From assembly GCA_963669155.1 (NCBI GenBank), contig OZ022576.1, positions 7,447,038-7,511,037 of the forward strand: DNA of 64,000 bases. The letters run 5' to 3'. The notes under the pieces were generated by a model. That model searched no databases. It had not been told where the DNA came from and saw only the letters and a list, made by a program, of their open reading frames with translations. Shown piece after piece: positions 22,820 to 33,045 of the stretch (within the stretch, counting starts at the first letter, position 1; each line of letters opens with the position of its first letter). A program made the translations under genes and the position numbers. This stretch comes from Arbacia lixula. Its lineage: Eukaryota; Echinodermata; Echinoidea; Arbacioida; Arbaciidae.

Positions 22820-22890
22820 TCTGTGCAAAATTGCGAACGAAACGTGTCCACGGTTGTGCATTGCTGCGAACGAAACGTACAAAGAGTTAA
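22820..22890. repeat. Paired GCGAACGAAACGT motif
   Basis: GCGAACGAAACGT occurs twice about 34 bp apart (near 22833 and 22867), preceded by the related GCAACGCGAACGAGC near 22709. The second copy runs into AAAGAGTTAA, the reversed border of the repeat at 20985. The region is probably one repeat family with short internal repeats. Confidence 0.45.
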
Positions 22891-23218
22891 TGGTTTTACC
22901 CTTTAAACTGACACTGGCATGTCTGTTACTCTATTCAGAGCCCCCCTCCCTCCCTCATTTTTGTATGATGCACAGTTGAGTATACCTGCATACTTTTTGT
23001 ATGATATGATACTGTAAAAATTAAAGATTAGAGGTGTTACAGTGGTGACATACCCACATAGCATACACACATATACATATATACACACAGAAAAAAGACA
23101 AAAACAGACACACACATTTGTCCTTGACATTTGAATGGAGAAGAATATTGCTTCTTTCTATAAAAGTACTGGCAGACAGTGTGTTTCTATTTTTGAACTA
23201 ATTTGCGATTGAAATGGA

Positions 23219-23485
23219 AAGAAAACAACAACTCTCTTTCCCTCTCTCACTTCCTTTCATTCACTCTCTCTGTCCTCTCTGTCTCTCTCACCTCCACCCT
23301 CTTTCCCTTCATCTTTTTATCCTTCACTCTTTCTGTGCTTCTCAATGTACTCTACACCCTCCTCCCTCTTCCCTTCCATCCCTCCTCCTTCCACACCTCA
23401 CACCACACCCCTCCCCCCCTCCAACCTTGCCCCTCCCCCCTTCCAACCTTGTCACCCCTCTTCGCTCTTCTCTGTCTTTTTCAAG
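23219..23485. repeat. CT/CCCT-rich low-complexity block
   Basis: Imperfect CTCT, TTCC and CCTCCC runs with no fixed unit. Two overlapping Leu/Ser/Pro frames are artefacts. Confidence 0.85.
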
Positions 23486-24173
23486 CCTGATATTATACTT
23501 GGGTAAATGCAACAGGACAACGCATGAATTATCTTTAAATTGCCTTTAACTTATTATTTCACACTGAGGAAGATCTCTTTTACACCAGAAGATCTTTAAT
23601 CCATAATGTGCAAAAATGGTTATGCATAATATTTTTTTTCAGAAATGTGTTCTTGTCACTATTACATTCTTTCCAAGAGCTTGCCAAACATTCATGACTA
23701 GTTTGTTAATACGGGAGAAGCAACAGGTATCAGCTTATACCCCTCTCACTCCATACCATGATTAAGTGTCAGACTGCAATGTAATGAGACTGCCCTTGCT
23801 GGTACATATTAAATGTCCAAGATACTGTGCTCACTCTTGCATTGTAATTATAATGCTTGCCTATTAATGGCCTCCTCAGTACCATAGTGTCACCATGTAG
23901 TCCCATACATGCATGCTACCAGGCCAGCTTTTGCTAGGTGAGGGATTTATGTTGTCTTTTTTTTTATTACTCCTCTTACTTTTGGAGTCAACATTTTTCA
24001 AACTCATTTATTCGTTGATTCTGTGTTTTTTTTAATATTTGTTATATGTATTCATGTTTTTGTAGTCATAAAATGTTCTTTGCCAATGAATCTATTTTTA
24101 TGATGAATGGAATGAATATAAATTCAGTATCAAAGAAAGGTAATACTTCAGCAGCCAATATGTTTAAGGTTGA
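23486..24173. other. AT-rich non-coding stretch
   Basis: No feature was supported apart from T-runs. Confidence 0.4.
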
Positions 24174-25137
24174 TTAAAGACAGGGTGGCCCATTTGCGAA
24201 AGTCATGAAACTCGGCAGGAATCAGCAATACGCCCTAAAGATAATATGTATGAAATCTCACATTCATACCGTCATAAACCTTTTCAAGAAAATTGAAAAC
24301 TATCCCTGTCTATCGCTACTCATAATCGCTTGTCTCGCAATGTATGGTCAACAGAATCTAAAAAGATCACAACGTTTTGTGCGCCGCTGCAACACTTTGT
24401 CAGGTCTTTCTATGTTTAACCCTGTTCATATACACCGCCTATCCGTGAAAAAGGTGCAACATTTGCGGCAATTTTGCCGATGCATCACCGATAGCTGCGT
24501 ATATGAACGGGAATTGCTCAAATAATGCGGTATGTGCTTCCTCCTTTTTTGCACTTATTTTGCGGCTTTTTCGCGGATCGAGACGTAGTAATAATATGGC
24601 AATATTGCAGTAAGCGAATCTTATAAATTGCGCGTAAATGTTGTGCCTTTTGCATCACGCTCTGGCATGTGGGTCGCTAATCCTACCTCTCGTATGGCTG
24701 AGCGGAACATGTCACCATTGGTTTGGAGAGTGTCCAGCTGTCCAAAACACCGCAACATTACGTTTATTGGGGTGTATATGAACGGTGCTTTTGCGGCTCG
24801 CTGGAAACTTGCTTACCGATGTGCATCAGTAATAATAGTGGTATATTGTACATGAACGGGGCTTTTGAAACAGTGGACAGTGGTCTATGTTCTACCACCT
24901 TGTCCCATATTGCAATGCTGAGTGTATACATGTATTGTGGTGTCTGGTATCTGGGCTATAGGTTGTGGGCGATCTGTCCAAAATCTACCCAAAATCTAGC
25001 AATAGCTTTGATTCTGCTTTGAGTCATTCCTGTTCTGTTATTTGGAGGGAAGTTATTTTGTATTATTTTCACCCACTTTTTGTGATTTGTACAAAATTGT
25101 ATTTGTTTGACCTTCTTAGGGGCTACCCTGTCTGTAA
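24174..25137 (-). mobile_element. TIR element, family C, interrupted by a nested element
   Basis: The outer ends TTAAAGACAGGGTGGCCC (left) and GGGGCTACCCTGTCT (right) are inverted. Read in reverse it matches the elements at 43610 and 46562: the GCCGAGTTTCATGAC-type segment, GCAACCTAGCAATC-type and AACTTCCCTCC-type blocks fall in the same order. A family D element (24420-24861) sits inside, splitting the match. The host insertion is therefore older than the nested one. The predicted frames at 24205-25022 are shadows of these repeats. Confidence 0.75.
24420..24861. mobile_element. TIR element, family D, copy 1 (nested)
   Basis: The ends CCCTGTTCATATACACC and TGTACATGAACGGGG are inverted repeats. 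Two further TATATGAACGG motifs near 24500 and 24775 make each end a smaller inverted unit of about 90 bp. The interior has CGs (TTTGCGGCAATTTTGCCG, CTTTTTCGCGGATCG). It matches 41403-41841 over most of its length. No certain target duplication was seen here. Confidence 0.75.
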
Positions 25138-25795
25138 ATACTTCATTTACATATACCTACATGGTGAAAATGTACAATGAAATCTCTCAGTGTATCACTG
25201 GCAGAGATTTCATTACCCCATGCATTGGGTACCTGAATGGCATTTTATGCATCATCTTCTACATATGGCCATCGTACCCAAACTCACATACAGCACTGCT
25301 CATTCCTGTTCTAAAGCTTGACAAATTCATTTCAAAACATCATACTGGTTTTTACAATATGGTTTCTGTGGGTTTTTTTTTTTAATGATGAAGCTAAAAG
25401 TCAAGTGGTGCTATTTATTATGTCTGTACACATGGACACCAGGAGATCTAATGAAAAAGAGGTATCTCACAATTGAAGGTTGAAATATGACTTATTTGTT
25501 TATTCTGTATTGCAATGCCATTAAGTGACCCTCACAAACAGTATCAACGGTTTGTTATTCAATTGATTAGTGTTTGTGTATACTTCTGTTTTTTGTGTTA
25601 TTCTTGTTTTCAATTGCCATTTTGATCTCAGTGGTGGCCACCTGAGGTAGCCAGAGGCATTATGTTTTGAGTTGTTTATCAGGTAGTGACAACTTCAGAT
25701 CTTCATGAAACTTTAATCAATTGTAAGAGTTGATCAATATGATAGTGAAGTACAGCTAATGTATTCATATTATCTTTCCATTTTATCCCCCTTCC
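25138..25795. other. Non-coding; old repeat fragment near 25630
   Basis: GTGGCCACCTGAGGTAGCC near 25635 reads like a dispersed repeat. No gene is supported. Confidence 0.35.
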
Positions 25796-25877
25796 CTCTC
25801 GCTTATCTCTCTCTACTCTATCTCTTCTGCTTCCTCTCTTGATTTGTATATCTCTCACATTTCCTATCACCTGCTTG

Positions 25878-25929
<52 letters not shown>

Positions 25930-25990
25930 TCCTCTCCTCATCTCTTCCTCCCTGTTCCTTTTCCTCTTGTTTGTATCCATTATATCCTTC
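25796..25990. repeat. CT-rich block with a perfect (CT)n core
   Basis: The uninterrupted CT run is at about 25880-25911, with TTCC/CTTC variants on both sides. Confidence 0.9.
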
Positions 25991-26305
25991 CTCCTTCCTT
26001 TCTCCATTTCTCTTCTGAAATGCAGGATAGGATCTGGGATGTATGTGCAGAGTTGGAAACTTCTGGAAGTAACTTCAGCTTGGAAACAGCAGTCTCATCA
26101 ATTGGAAAACTGCTACCTTAATACAGGTACAGTGAAATTTGCCCTAGCAAGCACCTGCATAGAAAGGTCACCATTTTATAAGGACTTCATTGTCTGTTTC
26201 CATTGAAAGAGGTTTCTCATTCAAACCTGCTCTAGCAACCACCAGAAAGAGCACCTACTTTTTTGAAGACCATATATTTCTGGCTCCCTTAGGTGGTCTT
26301 TTCCT

Positions 26306-26815
26306 GCCTTGGTACCAAGAGGGTTAACCCTCTCATTGCTATGGGCTCATTCACTGAGTTATGAATCAATGGTCTAGTCACGCCTTGGTACCAAGAGGGT
26401 TAACCCTCTCATTACCATGGGTTGATTCACTGAGTTATGAATCAATGGTCTAGTCACGCCTTGGTACCAAGAGGGTTAACCCTCACACTACCATGGGTTG
26501 ATTCACTTTGTTATAAATGTATGGTCTCCTTATACCTTGGTACCAAGAGGGTTAACCCTCTCATTAGCATGGGTTCATTCGCTGTGTTATGAATCAATGC
26601 TCTCTTTATGCCTTGGTACCAAGAGTGTTAACCCTCTCATTACCATGGGTTCATTCACTGTGTTATGAATCAATGCTCTCTTTACACCTTGGTACCAAGA
26701 GGGTTAACCCTCTCACTACCATGGACTCATTCGCTGTGTTATGAATCAATGGTCTCTTTATGCCTTGGTAACTCTCTCACGACTGTGGGCTCATTCATTG
26801 TTATATGGATCTACA
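26306..26815. repeat. 76-bp satellite array with two palindromes per unit
   Basis: Unit starts (SCCTTGGTACCAAG or close) fall at 26306, 26382, 26458, 26534, 26610, 26686 and 26762, an exact 76-bp step throughout. Each full unit contains CTTGGTACCAAG (12-bp perfect palindrome) followed by GAGGGTTAACCCTC (14-bp perfect palindrome), then a variable TCATTCACTGWGTTATGAAT part. The last unit lacks the palindromes and decays. The core resembles the dispersed hairpins at 53690 and 61340. Confidence 0.95.
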
Positions 26816-28550
26816 TATCCATTGAGCTGAACTATGGTTGAACTGCAAAGTACCAGTGTACACCCAAGTTCACAGCTATGTAGGCATGTATTATTTTTTA
26901 CCTTGTATTTCAGTGCAACAGGGAACATTCAAAATACAGACCAAAGTGATACAGCAGATTAGGCTATTTGGAATAGTCATCCAAAAGAAAATGGATTACA
27001 GGGTTAGTCTGGCCAGGCACGCACTAAGTTCAGAATCGTAATTAAATGTTCTGTGCGATATCTCTAAGCATATTTCATTTATTCCACCATGGTGATTTTA
27101 AATGTATCAGTCCCAAGGTGGTAGGGGTTATATCATGTCACCCACTAGCAGAACATTGAAAGTACCCTTTAAGATTAATTGAAATTGACCGAACCACCTT
27201 TTCCTTCATCATAAACCCCAACCCTAATCCATTCCCGTACACACTCATCCGTAAATATCACATCATGCTTGTAGACGAAATGGAAATTAGATCAAGTGGC
27301 TAAAAACCTTTGCTGGATTACAGAAAGAAATCTTAATTGAACATTTGGTCTTATGTCGTGAAGGGTGAGTGTTCAAAGAAGTCTTAGTCATACACCCTTC
27401 AGGTTGGCCAATGTAAACTCTTTAAGGGCTCAGGAAATTTGCAACATCCTGGCACACGGCACTCTCCTTGGCAACCGTTGTCTATTTTCAAACCGACCTG
27501 GAATATCTCTGCCCCCATCCCGTCCGCCCACACTCCACCTTACACGTAGCCTTTTGGTGGACTCCCATTTGGTCTAAGTCCTAATAAAGTGTGTGTTTTC
27601 TCAAGGGTTGTCATGGGAACAATATGCAGCAGCACAATCTTCAAAATTTTTGTTGAAGTGTGGTACATATATAGTGACATTTCCTTAGATGAATTTTCTA
27701 CAACTAATGCCAGACTGCTTAATACATGTACTGTAGTTGCATGAATGTGCATTAATTGATTGAATTTATTTCCAGGTGAAACAAGAAAGAGACAAAGTAC
27801 AATGTGGCATACATTAAAATGAAGAAACGCGAAGCACCAACCAATGTCTGAGGATAAGTTAAAAGAATATGATATCCTGTCGACAGGGTCGCTTTGATTG
27901 GCTGGTGCTTACACAAGAAAGCAAGAATCAAGAATCAATGAACTAGAATCTATAGAGATATATTTAAGGGGAATCACATGAAATAACAAAAGTAAGAGGC
28001 TGATGTCATTCTGTAATCAGACTGAGGAGATGACCAAGTCTTGGCCTATTACGCCATGCCTTATAGAATGATAAATACCTGTGCTATCCTTGTATAGCAA
28101 TGGTGTGGCTTGGAAAGGACCTCTCAAACACAGACGCAAACAATGAAAACTCAACTTCACCACTGATTGATTGCAGAAACTGCAATTTTGTAAACACAAG
28201 GAAATATGCAAGGTGAGGTTTAACCGTGTTATTTCCCTTTTGATGTTTACCATTCTATATCAGTGCTTTTATAGTAGCCCAACCAGCTCGAAACTATAAA
28301 TTATCTATAGTGATAATTGAAACTTAAAATTACTGTAATGGTATCTTCAAGGGAAAAAAAAAGAAGAGCTGAAGGGGGAATAGAGGGGCCAATGCATACA
28401 GGTGGTGTTCGACCAGGGACTCATAGCCAGATGAAAGGGAAGATTGATTGCTGTTCTTTGATGAATGTTTCACCGTATTCAATTATTCAGCATGTCCCGT
28501 GGCTGTCGGCTACTCCAGTAATCAAATATGATTGCATCATGTGAGGCTTT
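26816..28550. other. Non-coding stretch, no gene supported
   Basis: A short inverted pair AGCACCAACCAA / TTGGCTGGTGCT brackets about 27832-27910. Frames of 70-78 codons show neither family nor splice support. Confidence 0.35.
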
Positions 28551-28554
28551 CACA

Positions 28555-28850
28555 CTTCTTCCCTCGTCCTCCATCTGTACCCCTATCCCTTGCGACATCG
28601 CCCTGTCTCTAAACTCCCTATCCAGACTTGTAAGGCTACCAACCTTATTATAAAATCTCATGCACCCATTCATGTACCCAAACATCCCTATTGCTGTCTC
28701 TATCTTTATCCTTATCCCCTCCTGTACCTTATCAGGTATCGTCCCACCCCTACCGTATTTTTACCTACACCCCCTTGCCACCCCTACCCCTGCTTCTGCC
28801 ATCATCCATAGTCTTATCCCTCGAAATCCTTATGCCATCCTTTCCCTTTA
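28555..28850. repeat. C-rich low-complexity sequence leading into CCCCTA array
   Basis: Irregular CCCTATCCC, ATCCC and CACCCC runs without a strict period. It looks like the decayed shoulder of the following array. Confidence 0.6.
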
Positions 28851-29032
28851 ATACCCCTTCTCTTCTACCAACCCCACCCCCACCCCTACCCCTACCCCTA
28901 CCCCTACCCCTACCCCTACCCCTACCCCTATCCCCAACCCCCACCCTACCCCTACCCCTACCCCCACCCCTACCCCAAACCCCACCCCACCCCTACCCCC
29001 TACCCCTACCCCTATTCCTACATCCATCCTGA
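28851..29032. repeat. (CCCCTA)n telomere-like hexamer array
   Basis: Perfect CCCCTA units run at about 28884-28930, continuing with CCCCCA and CCCCAAACC variants to 29032. The other strand reads TAGGGG. This resembles, but is not, the metazoan TTAGGG telomere repeat, and its G-strand is well suited to form quadruplexes. Confidence 0.9.
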
Positions 29033-30349
29033 CCTCTTGTAGCCTGTTATCAAGGCCTCTTGTGGCTAACTCCCAAAAAGGCTGACCAGAAGAAACTAAC
29101 CAGCAAGCTCTGAAGGCCTTTTCTAATTGATCTATATGTCATTTTGCAAATACATTGACATTATGCAATATGAAATCCATATCATGTAAGCTTGCAAAGC
29201 AGTGCTTACCCTTTGTACATTGTGCCAGCAGGTGTTACAATATTATTGCTGCTCTGATTAGTCAATTTTTCTTGGGTCAATAGATAGCATGTTCAAAAAT
29301 TAGGATGATGTTGTTGTTGCATACCTCTACCTGTAATTCATGATTAATGTCCTTTTGGAATTAAGTTACAATGGGACTCAGGCCAAATTTGCACCTGAAA
29401 TTCAGAAAAGAACCCTCATGAAAATTTGTTCCTTTTTTTTTCCTCATGGGATATCATTTAATGCACAGCATAGTCTTTGTTTCATGACGTCAGGCTTAGA
29501 AAGTAGCTTCCTTAAATGGAAAATTATTTCTCCTCCTGGTTTTTCCACTGCACCCCACTGCATAAAACTTGGGCTTTCCTATCCCCCTTCACACCCCACA
29601 CACCCTCCCCCACCCCCACCCCACTACTAGTACATCACTCCAACTCCCTAGTGCTGCCCCATCCCCATCACATATAATGATGATAATTCTATTTGCAGTA
29701 ATTCAGTAAGCAATTAGTTGAGTCTTAATTCATTCATGCTCTGAGTAGAGCGTGCTCCGTGTGAATAAAAACTACCTTGTACACACGAAGGCCTGGAAGA
29801 ATGTGTTTGCACGGGCCTATAATTACTTCACATGTTTTCCTATCCTGCGCGAAAACAAAGTCCAACACTTTCTGTATTGATTGGATTTAGAGCAGTAGTC
29901 ATAGCAACCTGGCTGATCAAGTGGACATGCTTCATGTTATAGATGGAAAAGAGGCAGAATCAATCAGAAATGTACTGTAACTACAACTTGTCAGAGATGG
30001 ATGAATCACAAATTGGCAGGGTTTCATCCATAATCTGTTTAATATTTTCATGAGCTAAAGGAAGCAAAACCAAATCACAGATTTTGTATTTTCTGTTTTA
30101 AAAAAAATGTTTAGTCATTTTGTGCATAAAACGAAACATACAATATACGATTAGGTAGTCATCTCTGTCCATATGATTTTTATATGAGAACTCAATTTGT
30201 AAATATTTTAGTGAGAGTGTTGGTGCAGGCTATTAGCTAATATGAAGCTTAACGTTTTCCATGTTGAGGGTGTGTATGTACGTACAATTGTTTTTAATAG
30301 CATTCAGCTCAGGTTTACTATTATTTCAAATAGCATAAGATGTGTGGTC
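29033..30349. other. Non-coding stretch with a C-rich patch and unique blocks
   Basis: A C-rich patch (CACCCTCCCCCACCCC) lies near 29600. 29735-29920 is unique and less AT-rich, with AGTAGAGCGTGCTCCGTGTG and CATAGCAACCTGG. No coding support. Confidence 0.35.
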
Positions 30350-30545
30350 CAGTTTTTCATTTGCGCATAAATGATTTATTAGCATCACACAGAGCTGCCA
30401 ATTTGATGTGAAGATCATAACTTCAAACGTTGGATACTTGGCAGCCTTACTCTCGATAAGCCTTTAATATATCATGATGAGTAATTTCAGAGTGGCTCTG
30501 CATACCAATCAAAGCTGATTAATCAATAATTTGTCCATAATCTAT
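30350..30545. promoter_or_regulatory. Unique block, possible conserved regulatory DNA
   Basis: Repeat-free sequence dense in AT-rich homeodomain-like cores (GCGCATAAATGATTTATTAG, CTGATTAATCAATAATTTG) next to GCCAATTTGATG and TTGGCAGCC. It contains no ORF. This is inference from texture. Confidence 0.2.
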
Positions 30546-30742
30546 GAGGAAATAAAAGATACCGGTACTTGTAAATGGGGTATTGAGGTTAAGATCCCAA
30601 GATGGGTATTTAGGAAAAAAAGGTTTTATGTCATAAATGTTTAATCAGCTTAGCCTGATAGTAGTGAAATTGGTGGATTAAGGGAGATTATGTGCTACCT
30701 GGCAAGCCACAATGAATCATGAGAATTCTATCTGATTGACAC

Positions 30743-30777
30743 TATGTGGAAGCAATAATGATTATTGCTTCCACATA
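30743..30777. repeat. Perfect 35-bp palindrome
   Basis: The arm TATGTGGAAGCAATAAT (17 nt) is followed by one G and then its exact reverse complement. No mismatch occurs in the arms. Confidence 0.95.
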
Positions 30778-32730
30778 TCAAATGACGAGTACAGAGGCAT
30801 CGCATGTTGTGCGATGAGTTTACATGTACTAATAACAGGTATGTTGTTGATAATGTGTACCCGACATAAATTAATGTGATCTTTGGGCAATGCCACCTTA
30901 ATAACATGTTGAATTGAATAAAAGTGATAAAAGTTTTGTATTTAGATTTGACAACCTTTTGAAACAAATTCTTACTGTATTACACATGTAACCCTTACAA
31001 TATAAATTGATATTTATTCAATCTGGAAACTGGCTGTAAGTGGAATCATAGCAATCACTAACCTACCGGTTTCTTTACCCTAGAGACTGGAGACCGCCGT
31101 CTTTACAGTGCCCGTTGACCATCACATTGTGCATGGACATGGGCAATAGGGTTTATGAATGTAGACCATGGTCACTACAGGGAATGTTTCAGACGTAAGC
31201 TTTTCCTGGAAATCTTTACGAAGCTTTGACATGAAATACCGGTAGTTATGGTATAGTGCTGAAACATGCAGAGTTTTATGACCTTTGTGAAAGGGCTACA
31301 CTACCTGTAATAAACTTAAATTTGTATTTTAAATGTTTTGTCAATGCATGATGAAAACAGGTGCTAATTTTAGCCTCGCTTATTACAGAAACGAATTAAG
31401 CACGAGACGCAAACACCCACATGTACATCATACATAGCGTGATGTATACAGTGTACAGTGATATAGGAGTAGTGGGAAGCGGTGCATGTGATGTGATATA
31501 CGTACATAGCTTTCATTGAGGGGAATTACTCAAATACTGCGTGCTCTCAACTGTTTGTGCTCAATTTCAGGAATCATGCATGTTTTTGGTGCGTTCATGT
31601 GTGAAATATCAAGAGTTATTTGCATACACGCTCTGGTACAATTATATATGATGGACTTGTTGCCTTCGCTTAAGTATCACTGTTGTGCAAATTACACTCT
31701 TATTGTTTTTTTTAAAGGTATTTCTCACTTGATTTTCATTCTCTGAATGCTGAATAAGGAAATTTAAACAAGTTTGAATCTGCAATAACATGATATCGAA
31801 TACACCTGCTATTGCATTGTACCAATTTCATCAATATGAATCAGTTATATTATGTGTTGACTTCAGTAACAAATGCTTTTTATTTCCCATTTGGGCTAAA
31901 TGTAGCATACGTAATACAAGTATTGTTTTTGTTGGAATATAAAAAGACAACTTGTATATATCTTTATGAAAAATAAACACAAACCTGTGCTTCATGTAAG
32001 TAAAGATGAAGGAATCATTCAATAGACCCGATGTATTGAAAGTAAGCTGAGGAATACTTATCTTGTATTCCAAAATGCTTAACAAAAACATGTAAAGAAA
32101 ATCCTGCAATGTTCAGGTGCAGTATACATTATATGTTTTTATTAGCATATCATTGCTCAATAACAAAGCTTGAAATATTTGCTTCTGGTAGCAAAACATT
32201 TTTTCCCTTCCCGATTTATGGTGGATTCTGAGAACACCCATCACAAGCCAAGTCTCTTTTTAAAATGAATTTCTCCAAGCTTGTTTCCCCCTCATGAACA
32301 TACTACTCAATTCATGACGTGAATGTAAAATGACAGAAGAGCGTCTCTCTTCATGTTTTATGTAGGAAAACATATCAAATTCAAGCCCTCCAAGTGTTTC
32401 AAATGCCATAATTTAAACAAATTACTTTTGACCTTGACATGTAGCTGTTAAGATTTGAGCACTTTGCTCAAAGACATGAATTATTAACTTGTTAATTGCC
32501 ATGGATGCACAAGTCATATATTCAGCTCACATAGAGAAGCAGTTCATCTGTCACACAAAGGAAACAAGACAAATTTCATGGGAAAACACAAACACAGTAT
32601 CTGAAATGTTGCAAGTAAATATGACGTGATTGCATACAGTCTCACTAATACTGAGAAAGTATCATGCTTTGCAGTTCAAATCATGTGCAGAATGCAACTA
32701 AGGGTGTGTTTATCAGATTTTTTTTTCCAG
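30778..32730. other. AT-rich non-coding stretch
   Basis: No repeat array, TIR pair or splice-supported ORF was found. CG-containing patches at 31075-31260 show no gene. Confidence 0.4.
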
Positions 32731-33045
32731 GCTAGAAACACGGTTTCAAAACACAACTTGGTTCTAAACTGTTTCTCACCAGGAACAATATTTTATGAAT
32801 GCTCCGAGAAATTCAAAGTGTGTTTCTGAGACACTGTTTAATATGATGTCACAATGCATTGCACTGTTGCGCACCCTCTGCTTGTGACGTCACAAAGCGT
32901 TGCACAGAATATGTGCAAATAGACAAACTTCGCAGAATGAGCTGCGAAATAGCATGCTTGGTGAAACTGTTTCTATCCAACACAAAAAAAATCCTATAAA
33001 TGCACAACTAGAAACACGGTTTCAAAAATGTGTTTCAAAATCATT
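32731..33045. repeat. Repeat with GAAAC..GTTTC palindromes and terminal direct repeats
   Basis: CTAGAAACACGGTTTCAAAA occurs at 32732 and again at 33008. Between them lie further GAAAC-GTTTC palindromes (GAAACTGTTTC at 32963 and AAACTGTTTCTC near 32767), and the CRE-like GTGACGTCAC near 32884. It is probably a small mobile element or a solo repeat. The frames overlapping it are not genes. Confidence 0.5.

Noticed and set aside
24205-25022. Three plus-strand frames of 75-106 codons
   Set aside because: They lie wholly in the nested family C and D elements, and the matching copies at 41-44 kb do not keep the frames.
28851-29032. True telomere or chromosome end
   Set aside because: The hexamer is CCCCTA, not CCCTAA, and ordinary sequence continues on both sides.
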